A stretch of 64,000 nucleotides of DNA from Phycomyces blakesleeanus NRRL 1555(-) (Eukaryota > Mucoromycota > Mucoromycetes > Mucorales > Phycomycetaceae), in NCBI RefSeq assembly GCF_001638985.1, contig NW_017265152.1:624849-688848 (forward strand), read 5' to 3'. Below, piece after piece: positions 23,184 through 35,619 of this stretch (position 1 is its first letter; each line of letters begins with the position of its first letter). The notes beneath the pieces were generated by a model. The model had not been told where the DNA came from, searched no databases, and saw only the letters and a program-made list of their open reading frames with translations. Both the position numbers and the translations under genes were made by a program.

Positions 23184-25403
23184 TTAATCCTTGTTCGTTT
23201 GGTTCAAAGATGTTACTGTGTGCGTTCGTACGGGTGCAATACCGTCACTTGTCCACTCAGCAATACCTTCTGTGCTTTCAGATGGCTTGTGAAATGCTCG
23301 CAATTCCGGTTGCCCTGACATATGGTCCCGACCTGTCAGTCTTGTTCCACCTGAATTCCAACCAGCCACAGAGCTCCTTTTCCTGGCATTATTTGTGTTT
23401 GCTCGGTTCTTCTGGCGGATTTGGTCCAAGTACTCGGTATTCAAAAAGTATTCGCTTAAAATCATCTCCAGTTCTTCAACACGATAGTCGAGTTCTTGAC
23501 ACCTTTGCTGCCAGTGTTCATTTAATTCCTCGACCTTGTGGTTATAGTTGCTTCTGTCAATGTCATTGTCCTTGTCGGATAGTGGAATTACTACACTACC
23601 CGCCATGCTGAATGCTCCTATGTCTCTTTCACGAGATTCAACATTGTGGCTATTGCTGTTTAATAAAAATTGCTCGGAATCGCTATCCTTTATGGTGTGG
23701 TGTGGGTGAGTTGTTTCGATATGACTCGATTGGTTTTTGAGTTCAATGTCATCTTGAGACTCGTCTGAAGAGCTGTCCGAGTCTTTGAAGAGATGCTTTC
23801 TCATGAACCATGGTAAGTGGGATTTCATGTCATTTTCATACAATTGGTGCTCTTCGTCAGCGGGATGTGATTTACGTCGGATTCGCTCTTTTCCGCGGCT
23901 CATCATGACAGGGATGTGGTGAACAAGTCCCCAAGGCGTCAAGCGTGTCATACCGAAAAAGAGGATATATATTGTTGTGAGTACGCCATAAGCACCACCA
24001 GCAAGGGCAATTCCAGCCAAGGCAGTGTGCTGTCTCTGCTCTGTCTAAGAATAGCAAGATTTGCTGAGTTTAGGTAGTGGTTGGAGGGGTTTATAGATCT
24101 TGCTTTTTTTTTTTAAAAAAAAAAAAAGAAATCCCCAATTTCAGATGCTTACTCTGACTTCCATTGATGCATGCGAGGGCTGCACAGTAAAGAATCCGTG
24201 ATAAGTCTAACACAAGGTTTGCAGGAAATTTGGCGTAAGTTTCCTTTTTCTTTCATATATATATATATATTTTTATATATATATATTTGAATAAGGCAAA
24301 AGAAAAAATTGGGCTTAGTTAGGTTGCTCACATCATTGGCGAGAAATGGATTATCATGTAAAGGCCAATTGTTCTGGTTTGTCGCTAGTGTAATGATATC
24401 TTTAAATTTGGGATCCTATTATTATTAAACAAACAAATAAATAAATAAATTAAAAAAACAAAGAGTAGACTTTGTGGCTTACAAATCCGATAATTGATGC
24501 GGGATCATTGGGCATGATGGCTTTGTATTTGCCTGGAACAAAGAAAAGGGCGCTTGTGGTGTTCATGTATGAAGTGGCTCTGTAAGCTCCTAAAACCATA
24601 TCAGCGAATGGCTGGACCTAAGGATTGTGATCATTTTTTTTGTTTGTTTGGATATTACATAGATATATCAATAAAACAATTTTTTTTTGATTGATAATAA
24701 CATGTTATATACCTGTTGCGGAATAAGTTTTGTTGGATCAATAGTCCATCTGTTAAACGATGGTGAATATAATTGAATGCTCAAGGCCGGGACCGAGAGT
24801 GAGGCGGCCGTGGCGTTTACAACACTGTCCACACGCCAGTAGATATCGATACGTCTGATAACGTCGTTATTTGGTGGAACATCCTGGCTGATCCAGTAAT
24901 TTAAGGTGCCGTTTGCCTCAAAGAGGTTACAGAAGGACGAACCCATTAACTGGGTTGTACCTATTCTGATCTTGTCATAACAATTTTCTAGAGGCTTGAC
25001 AGTCCAATCGGCGTGAGTAATATCGCACCGGACGATTCTCACAGTAGTATTCTGAGCGCAGATTTCAATATCAGGAGCAGGGTAAATATTTGGTAAGTTT
25101 TCTGTCGAGATTCTGAGAAGTGGAATGTCCAAAGCGATCTGTAATGGTGATGTTAATAATAATATTATTATTTTTTTGAAAAATAAAAATGATAATAATA
25201 ATAAATGAATGAGGTTTACCTGTCTAATAAGGTAGCCAAGGTAGACCAAGAATAATAGGGCCATAACAATGGACGTTGTTCCACGACTGAATACTAGTAT
25301 GCGTGGCTCGAGAGGCTGTCGTGGTGTGTAAGATTATGTTTTGTGTACCCATTTGAATGATAGGTCTTACCCGACGGTAACAAGCTTCTCCTATAAAATG
25401 CAT
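23184..25403 (-). CDS. Two-pass membrane glycoprotein with C-terminal coiled coil, unknown function
   Basis: Seven exons join, all in phase 0: 25403-25371, 25315-25220, 25138-24713, 24617-24483, 24415-24332, 24206-24153, 24044-23184, giving 562 aa. Residues about 26-41 form the first membrane segment (VMALLFLVYLGYL), preceded by basic residues. About 44-283 is a lumenal or extracellular domain with N-x-T sites (NTT, NGT, NAT) and paired cysteines. About 284-306 is a second membrane segment (IALAGGAYGVLTTIYILFF). The cytoplasmic tail is Ser/Asp-rich, with a coiled coil near its end (HKVEELNEHWQQRCQELDYR) and a basic C-terminus. The layout recalls fungal membrane proteins of unknown function; I do not recognise a named family. 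All six introns fall between codons. The start is the ATG at 25403. Confidence 0.8.
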
Positions 25404-28400
25404 GGATAAATTGTAAGAGCAAAAGAAAAAATTAACGAGACAAGAAGAAGAAGCGGAGGAGGAAGAGGAAGAGGAAGGAAGGAGATTTTATCGTGCAGTA
25501 ATATTATTATTATTATTATTTTTTAAAGCGTAAGAATATAGTATAATAATATATAATATAATATAATAGAATAGAATAGAATAGAAATTGATATACACAA
25601 AACAAGCACTAAAAAAGATCAGTCAAACTTCTGTATCACACATCTAAACATGGTTTGTATGAACGTTACATATGCGAGTGTCAATCCTATAATACATGTC
25701 CTACTATGATTTAAGGAGCGCATCAGGCATTGTAGTCAAACATCTGCAAAGACCATATAAATCACCCTTGTCATATCTTGGTAATCTCTTGAGCCTTTTT
25801 TTCCCAATATTCATGTTCCTAATAAAAGACCTGGTTTGAGTCATATATCTAAATACACCAACCAAAACCAAAAAAAAAGACTAAATAAAACATGACTTAT
25901 GCTATTCAGTAGTGGGAAAACTAAATCGTGTACAACCTCCAATGTGGTTGGGCTGACCAAAAAGTGTATATTTCCATAGTTGATCTTTTTATTGTGTCTA
26001 TTCTACGCACCAATTTAGACCTGGAGCGCTATTTTCTATACTTTATAAAGCTAAATTATCTATAGTTAAATATGATTATGATGATGAGGTATCTAATGAA
26101 TCTTATATGTGTATATATTATACCGGGGCTAAAAGTGAGAATAAGAATAAGAGTAAGACTACAAGTAATAAAATGACTACTATCATTGATTACTTCTGGA
26201 TTTACCGCAAGTCCAATATTATAAAAGAACCAATAACGAATAACCATCTTACTCAACCTAATAGTTACCACATTTCATAGTATTTCATATAGCTCATACT
26301 CTCATACTATTTGCTAAATTGATGATTACGTTGCAGTAAATATCAGTATACAAAAAGAGGTAACTAGAATATCTATGCATATCTATTTACAAGCTGCAAT
26401 TGATTGACTGACTGATTGATTGTTTATTTATTTTTTAAGCTATGCAAGACTTAGGACTTACCCCATGAATATTCCAATGATCTTTCATATCGTTTGGTTT
26501 CAATTTAAATTTCCCTTTTTTTATTTTACATGGAAGAAATATTCATTTAGAATACCAAGACCTATAGTACACAGCAAAGTCTTTCTTCTTCTTCTTCTTC
26601 TTCTTTCTAAATGATATTATGTAAATATTTGTCTTTGAATTATTTGAAGAGTAAAAGGGTATCTCTTTGTGGGCGTTTAGAATAGTCAGCAAAGTGATGG
26701 CTAATTTCTTGTAAAAGATTATTTCATTGTAGTATTGTACAGTCGAGCTTTTTCTAGTATAATGATATCCGTTTGACAAGATTTATTATATTTCTCTTTG
26801 GGCTAGTATCCTCATTATTCAAAAGCAGTAAATTGCAGAAAGCCATATATATACATATAAAAGGTCTATTTTGTTTTTGGAAAGAAGTATGCATTAGGAA
26901 ATTGAGAGCCAAAAGTTCATATAAGCAAAGATAAACACCCTGTTTGATTGGTCTGTTCTCATCTCTTTAGTGTTTAATCGGTAAACACGAGAATAAAAAA
27001 TTCAAAGCTACAGGTGCTACGAAGCATAGCTTGCTTTAGAGAGCAGACATATGATAATGTATATAGACTGGTTGTCTATTTTACCGACACAACCCACTCC
27101 TGCCCTATCACATCTTTGTTCTCTCTCTCTCTATCTATCTCTGGTCCTACCCAGTGGTAAGTGGCGCGTTTAAAGTGGATCTATAATAGATCATCTTGGC
27201 TCAGCTCAGAGATTGTGGTTAAATTTGATCTATCACTATGGGGAAGCAAAAAAAAGAAGTGGCTCTTAGGACTGCCCAGGAATGGATATTGAAGAGAACA
27301 TGGAGAACATATATGAACAAGCAAGACTGATTAGGAAGCGTGTTGTACTTGTACACTAAAGCTTCTTCTTTTTTTGGATAAATAAAACGGTGCGATGAAG
27401 CTCAGGGCAATAAGCCATACAGGTGGTGTTGGGATTACCATGCTCAAGTAGACCCACGACACCAGCCAGGGACCTAATCCTAAAGGAGCTACCATCATTG
27501 GCACGGAGGACAATTCCTACGTTAATAAACTTCTGCTCAAAACAGCACAAATTATTTTGTGAACGTTGTGTCTTTATTGGTCCCGGAAAAAGAGATCTGA
27601 TATAGTATTCATGAGGACTATACTGTGCTTATATCAATATTTAACCGATAAACCTCTAGCCAACAAAGAGTTGAGCTTAAGAGTGGGAAGCTTAGCTGGC
27701 TTCTTTTGGATCTCAAAGCCCAAACATCCAAATGTTCGTGCTGCAAAACAAGCCATCTCCCCAGATGTCGAACCGAGTCAATAACAGCGCCGAATTTTTC
27801 TTTTTTCTTTTTCATACTTTGAGCAAATCAACCGAGCTTCTCAATATTTAGTTACTTTTACTAATCCATTATGAGTCAAACAAGGCAGCAGCCTTTATTC
27901 CGCTAGTTTCGCCTCTCCTTGTACGTCAACCAATACCAAGCCAATGAAAGTCTTAGCAAGCAATATTAGCACTGAATTTCGACCATTTTCTGCCCTGACA
28001 ATAGAAAACCGGCTTACACTTCATAACGGATACTATGACTCAATCAAAGGCCCATAAGTGAAGAAAATATTTTGCAATCATGGATTCAATGTTTGTTTGA
28101 TTGATGGTTTTTGTACCTTCAAACCTTCAAGCAAGTCGAAAACCCTCGCCTACATCGCCACACTCAAATGTCAAATGTAACCTGCAATGGTCTTATAAGG
28201 TAAACATTACAGCCAGTTCCCATTTTTTGTCTATTATTATTATGAATATTTTTTGATGTACCTACCAGAATCGTCTAGAGAGCATGGATCCGTTATGCTT
28301 TGGACATTGCCTGTGGAATTAAGATCTTGTTGCTGACTTGAACCTTAAACATTTACTTAGCCAGTTGAAATATTAATGTATTGTTCTTTATAGATTCAAC

Positions 28401-29828
28401 TGTGCAATTCAAATCGGAAGTACAATAGAGCCAGAAGAAGATGTTCCATAGGGTCGTATGTGTGAGACAAAGGCTGAGAAGCAGACAAAGGAGATAGTTT
28501 ATTCCGACCTAATTGTGAACAGGGTGTCACCCAAGATACTCTCTTTTTGGTAAGCTATAACATCCTTTGAATATCTATTTTAGTGAATTAATAGTTTATT
28601 ATCGTTTTTGTACTGCATGAGGAAGTGAGAAATGGTGACTTGAACCTTTGGGCTAAAATAATATCAAAAGAAAATAAGAAGAATAAATCATATATACCTA
28701 TAAATCTTTTCACTGATGGCTTGAATTATTTTTACCAAAATAGTCTGTGCACACAAGATATATTTGAGGCTTAAGTTACGTTAAACTGTTATCAATTTCA
28801 TAACGTTTTTTGCTATATATATATTTTTGGAGTTATGAGCGTGTCTTAATTATACCAAAAAGCTGATAAAAAATGATACACAAATGTATTGCTTCTGGAA
28901 GTACAGATAACAAGCTTTATAAGCCGAGTACCTACTCACAAAAGTCAATAGGGCTTCTTGTTTACTCCCTCAATTTAAACAGTTTATTAGAATACATGAG
29001 AGGGAAGATGTACACTCATTTATATGTAATTCACAAATTGATTAACATTAAAGCTTAGTGTATATTTTTATAGTCATATTTGAAAAAAAAAATAGTATAT
29101 CATATTAGTATCTTCTTTATCAAATAAAACCTGAAATTATCTTGTCCGCTTAGATAAACTTGTTTTTCATTGTTGTTTCTTCTGTGTTTTCTTGTTCAGA
29201 AACAATGAAGAAAGTACTAAGCGTTTTCATTGATGACATTGCTATCTTATGCTCTGCCTTTTTCCCAGTAACTATATATAGAGCATAACTCAATAATCAT
29301 TACTTCTTTTCTGCACAGCATTGTTAGTGCTCTGGTTTATAGAATTATACTGCTTGCAACTTACAGATTTCTAAAATTACAACATTTTCTATAGACGACA
29401 AAAAGTGCAAATCAGGATTGCTTTGGAGCTCGTCCTTTTTATTTTACCAAATTGTATAACACACAATGAGCTTGGCTCTGCACTAGACATAACGTATGAA
29501 ATAATGATTTATTCAGCCGTGTAAATAGTATGTTCATTGACAACACTTGTATTCTTTGTTTAGCAATACCCTATCTTCAGATGAACTTTTTTTTAAAAAA
29601 ATATATATTTCAAGCAAGTCTTTGATTTAATAGTAATCCAGTTAGAGTAATCAATATATAGACTAAAGATATATAAATATAAGGTGTGGTAATTTTTAAA
29701 GATACCATTTATTATATATAAAACATATTTTATTCATATATATATATATATACACAAAACTAGCTATAGTCTTTTTGTTGTTGTTGTTGTTGTTGTTGTA
29801 AAGTATAATATTGAAGAAGCTCTAAGAT
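25404..29828. other. Long gene-poor region (4.4 kb)
   Basis: No complete gene model. Simple sequence includes TAATA runs near 25500, a TTC tract at 26582-26605 and TTG repeats at 29776-29799. The segment about 27330-27830 is richer in GC and has several overlapping open frames on both strands. On the minus strand one frame shows hydrophobic, protein-like stretches (for example LGLGPWLVSWVYLSMV) broken by stops, which suggests a decayed gene or transposon piece. No family could be named. Confidence 0.4.
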
Positions 29829-30132
29829 TTATTTATCGTTATCCCAAAGGTCTCCAGAAATCCTGTACAATGTTCGTTGTGATCAACTTGTATTTATGTA
29901 TTAGAAGCTTATCAATTAACCGTTGTATTTTTTTTTATTTCATTTCATTTTAGATAGACTTACCACGAGTCAACTCATGAGTGTACTTGTAATAATCTCT
30001 TTTTTCTAATTCTTCCAAGCGTTCTCGTTCTTCAGGGTTATTTAGCTCATCTTCTAAGAGCTTTTTTCGAGACTCTTCTGCCTTGCGTTCCTTTTCTAGG
30101 CAGACTACGTTTGTTTTGATCGAGAGTTCCAT
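29829..30132 (-). CDS. Small charged helical protein, 63 aa, unknown function
   Basis: ATG at 30132; exon 30132-29964 ends at a GTAAGT donor. A second exon 29851-29829 gives the acidic end TRDLWDNDK; the acceptor is GAG at 29853-29852. A CAG acceptor ten bases upstream would instead give a 67-aa protein ending in NKS. The sequence is almost all charged helix (KERKAEESRKKLLEDELN, NPEERERLEELEKRDYYKY), consistent with a single long helix or coiled coil. No family recognised. The choice of acceptor rests only on the more natural acidic tail. Confidence 0.5.
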
Positions 30133-31297
30133 TTTTTAAATGCCCAAAAGAAAAATTGTGAATAATAGTTATAATTATTGTTTATATTTATTGAGAACAG
30201 TAGCTGCTTATTTTCAAGGATTCTTTGGATCTGTATTTATACACTGTAGAACAATCACTACAAAATGAAAAGCCAATATATATACATCACTGAATATACC
30301 TTTATCTTCAAAATAATCAAGCAATTCTTATTGTGCAGAATAGTAAAAGAAAAGAAGGTAAAGAAGAAGTATTTTGTACAATAGGACACACCTTATTTCA
30401 ATGAAAATTAAGGATCAATGAAACACTTACAAACTATTAAAATAAATTCATTCAAAAAATGTCGAGATGTCTTCCTTGTTTATTTCTTTCTTGCTGCTAT
30501 TTGTTCAAAGTAATAAGGCTATTATCTTCTGCTCAACTTATGTTTAGATGTCCAAGCATACATTCTACTTTCTTTTCTTTACATATCATACAAAGGCATT
30601 ATACTACCGATGTTCATTATATCCGTTTCCCCTTCTTCTTTTTATTCTTATGACAACATCATAACCAGCACCCACCAAGATGTCGTCCTAATGCACTATT
30701 CTTATGACTGTGTGTACTACAGACATATTTCAAAACAACGAGATCTTAGATCTCATGCATGCCTTTTGAGCAGTCCACTATATCCTTATAAGTCAGAGTA
30801 GTATTAGCTTTTGTACTAACACTATGCTAAGACAAAAGCAGCTTTTCTACTCATTAGACCTCACCTTACTTTCAAACCATGATTTGTGAATATATATATA
30901 TATGAATATAACAAGACTTCCTCTATATAAAGTAGTCTTGGGTTACAAGGTCTTTGTTTGCACACCAAAAATCAAATACTCCATTTTTCTAAGTTTTCCC
31001 GGATTTTCCACCTCAAGTCTCTCTCTTTCTCTCTTCTTTTTACTGTAAATATATTATAATTCATCTAAGAATACACTTTTGTCTTACTTTCACAATCGAC
31101 ACACTAACACTATATTTTGTTTGGTATTGTACAAAAGGCTTAATTGGATATTCATGTCAAATAAATAAATATAAGAAAGAAAAATGGTTGACAACCGTAC
31201 GTCTAAATGTCATTTTCCCTATTTAACGTTGAATAAGCAAGAGGGGGAGGGGGAGAGGTCTTTTTTTTCGGTTTTTTTTTTTGAAAAAAAAAATAGA
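30133..31297. other. Intergenic, no gene seen
   Basis: AT-rich with many stops; an open frame at 30459-30653 has a low-complexity hydrophobic product and no splice partner. A G-rich patch (GGGGGAGGGGGAG) lies at about 31242-31256, just downstream of the small membrane-protein gene. Confidence 0.5.
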
Positions 31298-31514
31298 TTA
31301 TAATACATCTTTATGATTTTCATAATCGCGTTTCTTTTCCATCAACTTTGCTAATTTTTCTTCCTATAAAATATTGTATTAATTCATCAATTGACGCACC
31401 ACTCATTAAAAGTACCTTAGCCTTGATCTTGTACATTTCTAAAAAATAAAATCCAGCTGCACCTCCAGCAAAAGCACCGAATGATACTGCCATGGCCTTA
31501 AAAAATTTCGACAT
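31298..31514 (-). CDS. Small single-pass membrane protein, 54 aa
   Basis: Two exons (31514-31416 and 31363-31298) join across a 52-nt intron (GTACTT..ATAG). The product begins MSKFFKAMAVSFGAFAGGAA, has one membrane segment (about 8-26, Gly/Ala-rich), and ends in a charged helix (KEEKLAKLMEKKRDYENHKD). Reading through the intron gives a 64-aa product, but the spliced form restores a continuous charged helix and is preferred. Size and layout fit the many short mitochondrial inner-membrane proteins of fungi; this is inference. It diverges from the gene starting at 31918. Confidence 0.65.
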
Positions 31515-31640
31515 CCTTAATATGTTAAAAATATAATCGAGGTATAAATTGTCTGTGTGTAGTGTATAATGTATAGAGTGTGTATGCGTGTATGCGTGTT
31601 TGTGCGTTTGTGCGTCTGTGTGTCTGTGTGTGTGTATGTG

Positions 31641-31681
<41 letters not shown>

Positions 31682-31917
31682 GTGTGTGTGTGTGGCTGTG
31701 TACAAGTGACTGGCTCTTCCAAATGAAGAACCTCTTCTATGCATCACATGTTCCTATAATGCCAAGGTTGAACTCCGGTGAGGTTGAACCAACCTTGGTT
31801 CTGTATTTCTTAATGCCGTCCGTCTTCCGCGTTTCAGTGTTTGTCTCTCTTGTTTCTCTCCTCTACATTCTAGTAGTATATTCTCAACCTTTAATATATA
31901 CCCATTCCACTACACCA
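31515..31917. promoter_or_regulatory. Shared upstream region of two divergent genes with (CT)n tract
   Basis: About 400 bp separates the two start codons. It contains a GT-rich stretch (31553-31640), a CT dinucleotide array (about 31642-31678), another GT run to 31695, and the imperfect palindrome AACCTCACC-like pair near 31768-31795 (GGTTGAACTCCGGTGAGGTTGAACC). Such pyrimidine tracts are common in fungal promoters; function is inferred. Confidence 0.4.
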
Positions 31918-32625
31918 ATGGCTACATTCCAAGTTGTTCTTCGTCAAGGCATCACTGGCGGCATTGTTGGTCCAGTTACCGAGTAAGTTGGTTTGTCATG
32001 TTACTATCTATCTACCATCTCTTTTTACTTAAGCCGTTATCTCGCTTTAGACAAGTGGTCGAGATCAGAGGTGACCACAACACAGCCAGCATTCTTCATG
32101 CCAACCTCCAGCCTGGATCCAAGACAGACTATGTTACTCAGACTGGAAATGTTTCTACGTAAGATAAGAGAAATAATGTCAAAGATGTGATATGTGTGGT
32201 TTACTTATCAAATATGTATGTATGCGTGTATGTTTATGTGTGCTTTTAGTCAAGAATTGCAGGATGCCCTTCTAATTCTCCGCAACCAGTTGGCAGAGTT
32301 GCCTTTGGAAGAGCCTACCGGTAGCCAAGATATTTATGGCCAAGATGTCTCTATCGGATTTTTCTCAAACGATTTCCAATGGCAAAACGGTAAATATATT
32401 ATAGATTAAGTAATAAATAAATAAAAAGAAGAAGACTATGTTGCTGTGTATATAATATTAATTTTCGGGTATTTGGTGCAATCTAAAAAAAAAGGTGGCC
32501 CCGAGGGATGCAACCAAGGAGAATCGTCTGTTCAAGCTACCCCCGAACAAAAGGAAAAATTCAAGGCTCTTGTTAAGCTTGTGGTTGGATTGGGTGAACA
32601 GCATGCATTGACTGCTCAAGCATAA
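31918..32625 (+). CDS. Protein of unknown function, 147 aa, four exons
   Basis: Exons 31918-31982, 32051-32158, 32250-32389 and 32495-32625 join in frame. The product starts MATFQVVLRQGITGGIVGPV and ends LVVGLGEQHALTAQA. It is soluble, with a central segment LILRNQLAELPLEEPTGS and a later ATPEQKEKFKALVKL. No signal peptide or membrane segment is visible. Every donor and acceptor is consensus and the codon use resembles the complex I gene (ACC, AAC, CTC), which suggests decent expression. I do not recognise the family. Confidence 0.75.
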
Positions 32626-34082
32626 AATATTAGGAATCTATCTCCCACGAGATATTGTTATTGTTATTGTTATTATTTTTCTCCTTGTGTTTTAGTCTAC
32701 TCCATCATCTGCCCTATCTTTTTTTTTTGAAACAAAATGGCATTTTGTTTCATGTGTAAGTGTTCTGTCTATAAACCATGTCTTTCTTCCATGTCAGGCC
32801 AGGATATTATGATAGTATATCGCCCTTAATGTCTGTGTTACTGTCATAGCCATTTTTAATCTCGACCCCGGGATAACATGATATTTTATGATACACACAA
32901 ATGACGGTTAAATCAACATCTTATTTTTAACGCTTTAGATATATATGTATATTTAGGTACTCATGAAGTGGCTAATCGGTTAGAATTATCTGATCAATCA
33001 CCAACTTCATGAGCATCTATCACAGCTTTTTCTTTTCTTTTCTTAAACTGATCTCTTTTAGTATGAAGACAGCATAGACTGTATATCCTTTGTTGTGATG
33101 ATGGCCGTAAAACATCTGCATCACACCAGAAAGTTCGAACACGCATATTCAAACATCGCAATGTGCTGTTTCAAAGCGATCAAAACAGGGGAAAGTCGGT
33201 GATAAAGCAGAGAGTCTATAGATGTCATGTTGAGTGAATTTACTGATTATATATGAAATTTGCAAATATATTGCAGATCAGAGTATAAGTAGGGAGTCGA
33301 ATCTACATAATTTTAGCTGCAATAGAATACTCTGCCATTGAACCCATATACTAAAATAAATAATATAGATAACCAGGAGTTTTCATTTAGAAATCTCCCT
33401 GTTCTTTTGTTCGTCAGTATAAATAGAGGTATGACAAGAGGACCTTGTGAGGGTGATCATTGCAGTCTTTTTACGACATGGGATGAATCTAGTTCAGCAA
33501 CGATATACTTGTTTTCTCATAACTTGGTACCTAGCTTACATGTATTACTCGACTTTACAATTCTATCCCTCCGCATCTACAAGTAGTATACTGATAAATC
33601 GATTCCAAGTAACCCTCTCGGTCACATCACTTAAGATATAAAACTTTGTTGATGCTATTAAAAATACCATTGCTTTTTATTTAGAATACAAAGATTTGTA
33701 TGGATTTTATTTGATTCCTGCTGAAGAAAGATAGTGTGAGCAACATCTTGAACATTGAATTCAATGGAGCTCAGCGTTCCAAGTTGACATAGCTTAGAAA
33801 ATGAGGTCGATTAATTGATGTTCAGTAACGGCTAATTGCGATTTGATATCAAGAGCTGATTTAATGAATTTATTGTATGTGTTACAGGTCAACATTTGTT
33901 TGTCAAGCTTAACATGCTGATGATTCAAAAAATTGCTTTTGAGACACACAATTTGACAAAGTTCTATTGTTTTTTTTTTATAAAAAGTCTTTCGTGTTAC
34001 TTATTTCTGTTGCTTTACACGATAAAATAATCTTGATTGTCTTTTTTTCGAGAAAGACATTAAGCCTCGAGAGACTTTTATT
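32626..34082. other. Intergenic, no gene seen
   Basis: No supported gene. The open frame at 33338-33586 is not protein-like. A TATA-like TTTTTTATAAAAAG at about 33970-33984 precedes the open frame at 34083. Confidence 0.5.
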
Positions 34083-34298
34083 ATGCAAAACACGTTAATT
34101 CACTTGTATGCTCAATCCCTTTTCTATATTGCTATTGCTACTGTTTGCTTTGACACTGTTTCTGCTATTTACACTGCAGCTTCAACTGTAAATGCTCCCT
34201 TCATCATCACCAGACTCATGTGTCCCATTAACTACTGTGCACGTCAATGTCTCTCTGGCCATACTTGCATAATTATAGTGCAGCACAAGATCAGGTAG
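34083..34298 (+). CDS. Possible small secreted cysteine-containing protein, 71 aa
   Basis: ATG at 34083, single exon. The N-terminus has a signal-peptide-like hydrophobic core (LFYIAIATVCF) followed by a small-residue site (SA). The rest holds the cysteines of CPINYCARQCLSGHTC. This spacing resembles small secreted cysteine-rich fungal proteins, but the last residues (IIIVQHKIR) look as if a frame change cut a longer ending. Low confidence; it may be a gene remnant. Confidence 0.28.
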   Translation: MQNTLIHLYAQSLFYIAIATVCFDTVSAIYTAASTVNAPFIITRLMCPINYCARQCLSGHTCIIIVQHKIR

Positions 34299-35301
34299 TG
34301 ACTTCCACAATACACGGAATCTGACGAGCACACTGAGCTTTTATTGATGAACAGTATTTGATTTTAGATAAAATAAGAGTTAGCCGACTGCTAAATATGC
34401 TCTTATATTTAATAAAAATAAGCAATAAGATAATACATATTAACAATAATAGAGCCGATATTTGAAGAAAGTATTTAAGTTCAGGGTAGGAAAGTGGATA
34501 TTTAGCAAGAATCAGCCATAAAAGCACACTTTTCCTCCGTATTATAATGATATATATATATATATACTTATTGCTTTATTTCCTACTTTTTATTTATTGC
34601 CTTATTTCCTACTTTTTATTTATTGCCTAATATAGCTTTGAAATATAAACGGGTCTATTTCTTAATACCTGTGAGGTCCATTTTGTATCTATTTGCACAA
34701 GCAAAAGAAAGAACTGTCTTGTTCCCATGAACAAAAAGCGCACAGACCACTTTAGAGTAACCTACAAATCGCCTTTAGAAACTTGTACTCCACTTTGAGA
34801 GTTATTGCTACACCGATCAATACCGAACCTTTCCTTACTTCTTTGCTTCTTTGCTTTATTCTACTTTGCAGAATACTTTTGCAAAGTCTATAAATTGTCT
34901 CTTAGTGGCTGTTAATTCTGTCGTATAACAGTTACACAGCCTCAATAAAAGGAATATACAGTCATATCACGTTTGCTCTGACGTGGACATCTAGGACTGA
35001 CAAAAAGCGCAGTCCTAAACTTTAATCGCAGATGAAACATTTTCGATTACATATAGAACCCCTCCAACGCGCGTCGTTTGTTTTCTCCTTGAGCAACAAC
35101 AGTCCCGGTTTCATAGTGAGGCGTCTCTTGCGACCGTTGCAGGGAGATTCTTCCATGCTACAAGCATCGGAAAGTGAAAGTTGTTACTCGCCAGCTCAGT
35201 TAATTCTGAGAAGTCGTGGGGCATGGTCTCTTTTCTTTTGGAAAGACTACTGTGTACATCGCATCGCCAATGTGGAATCATGATGCTGGGGGGAGGGAGG
35301 T
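34299..35301. other. Intergenic with a 26-bp tandem repeat
   Basis: At about 34569-34628 a unit of 26 bp (TTATTGCCTTATTTCCTACT plus TTTTAT) occurs about 2.3 times. The segment 35030-35300 is less AT-rich and is open in more than one frame on both strands, possibly an exon of the gene at 35302-35619; no frame joins cleanly. Confidence 0.4.
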
Positions 35302-35619
35302 CTAACCTGTGGTGAGATGTGCTGGCTCTTCGCTGCAAACCTGACTGAACTCTTTAACGGCTGACGGTGAAGCTACTGGTAGTCGAATGAGCTGGACCTT
35401 ATCACCTAGTGGTAAGTTCTCTGGCGAGTTCGCACCCACATTACTCGGTGACGAGATGTGGGGCTGGATGAACGGGTGCTTTCCGTTGGTTTGCCACCAT
35501 TCCAGCACCTCCTTCGCTACCAAGTCAGGTTTACGTCCTGAAGGAGATTGAGCCGCGTAATGCGGGGACAAAGAACTTGGTGTCATGCTTTTTATTCTTT
35601 TACTCATGTAAAGGAACAT
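35302..35619 (-). CDS. Hypothetical protein, about 105 aa or first exon of a larger gene
   Basis: ATG at 35619, open to TAG at 35302. The product contains natural-looking stretches such as KPDLVAKEVLEWWQTNGKHP and LGDKVQLIRLPVASPSAVKE. A GTTAGA donor at 35306 could end the exon after codon 104. The best following acceptor (CTTGTAG near 35161) would add a short tail ending DASL. No domain recognised. Confidence 0.35.
   Translation of the reverse strand: MFLYMSKRIKSMTPSSLSPHYAAQSPSGRKPDLVAKEVLEWWQTNGKHPFIQPHISSPSNVGANSPENLPLGDKVQLIRLPVASPSAVKEFSQVCSEEPAHLTTG

Noticed and set aside
22638..23611. Long open frames of 144-303 codons on both strands over the hexamer arrays
   Set aside because: They exist only because the repeat period is a multiple of three; the products are monotonous dipeptides. 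Not genes.
27331..27830. Overlapping open frames as a transporter or transposon gene
   Set aside because: Hydrophobic pieces are protein-like but stops and frame changes prevent any model, and no family motif could be named.
31588..31986. Plus-strand frame through the GT/CT repeats overlapping the start of the gene at 31918
   Set aside because: It is driven by dinucleotide repeats; the ATG at 31918 is in a different frame that splices into conserved-looking exons.
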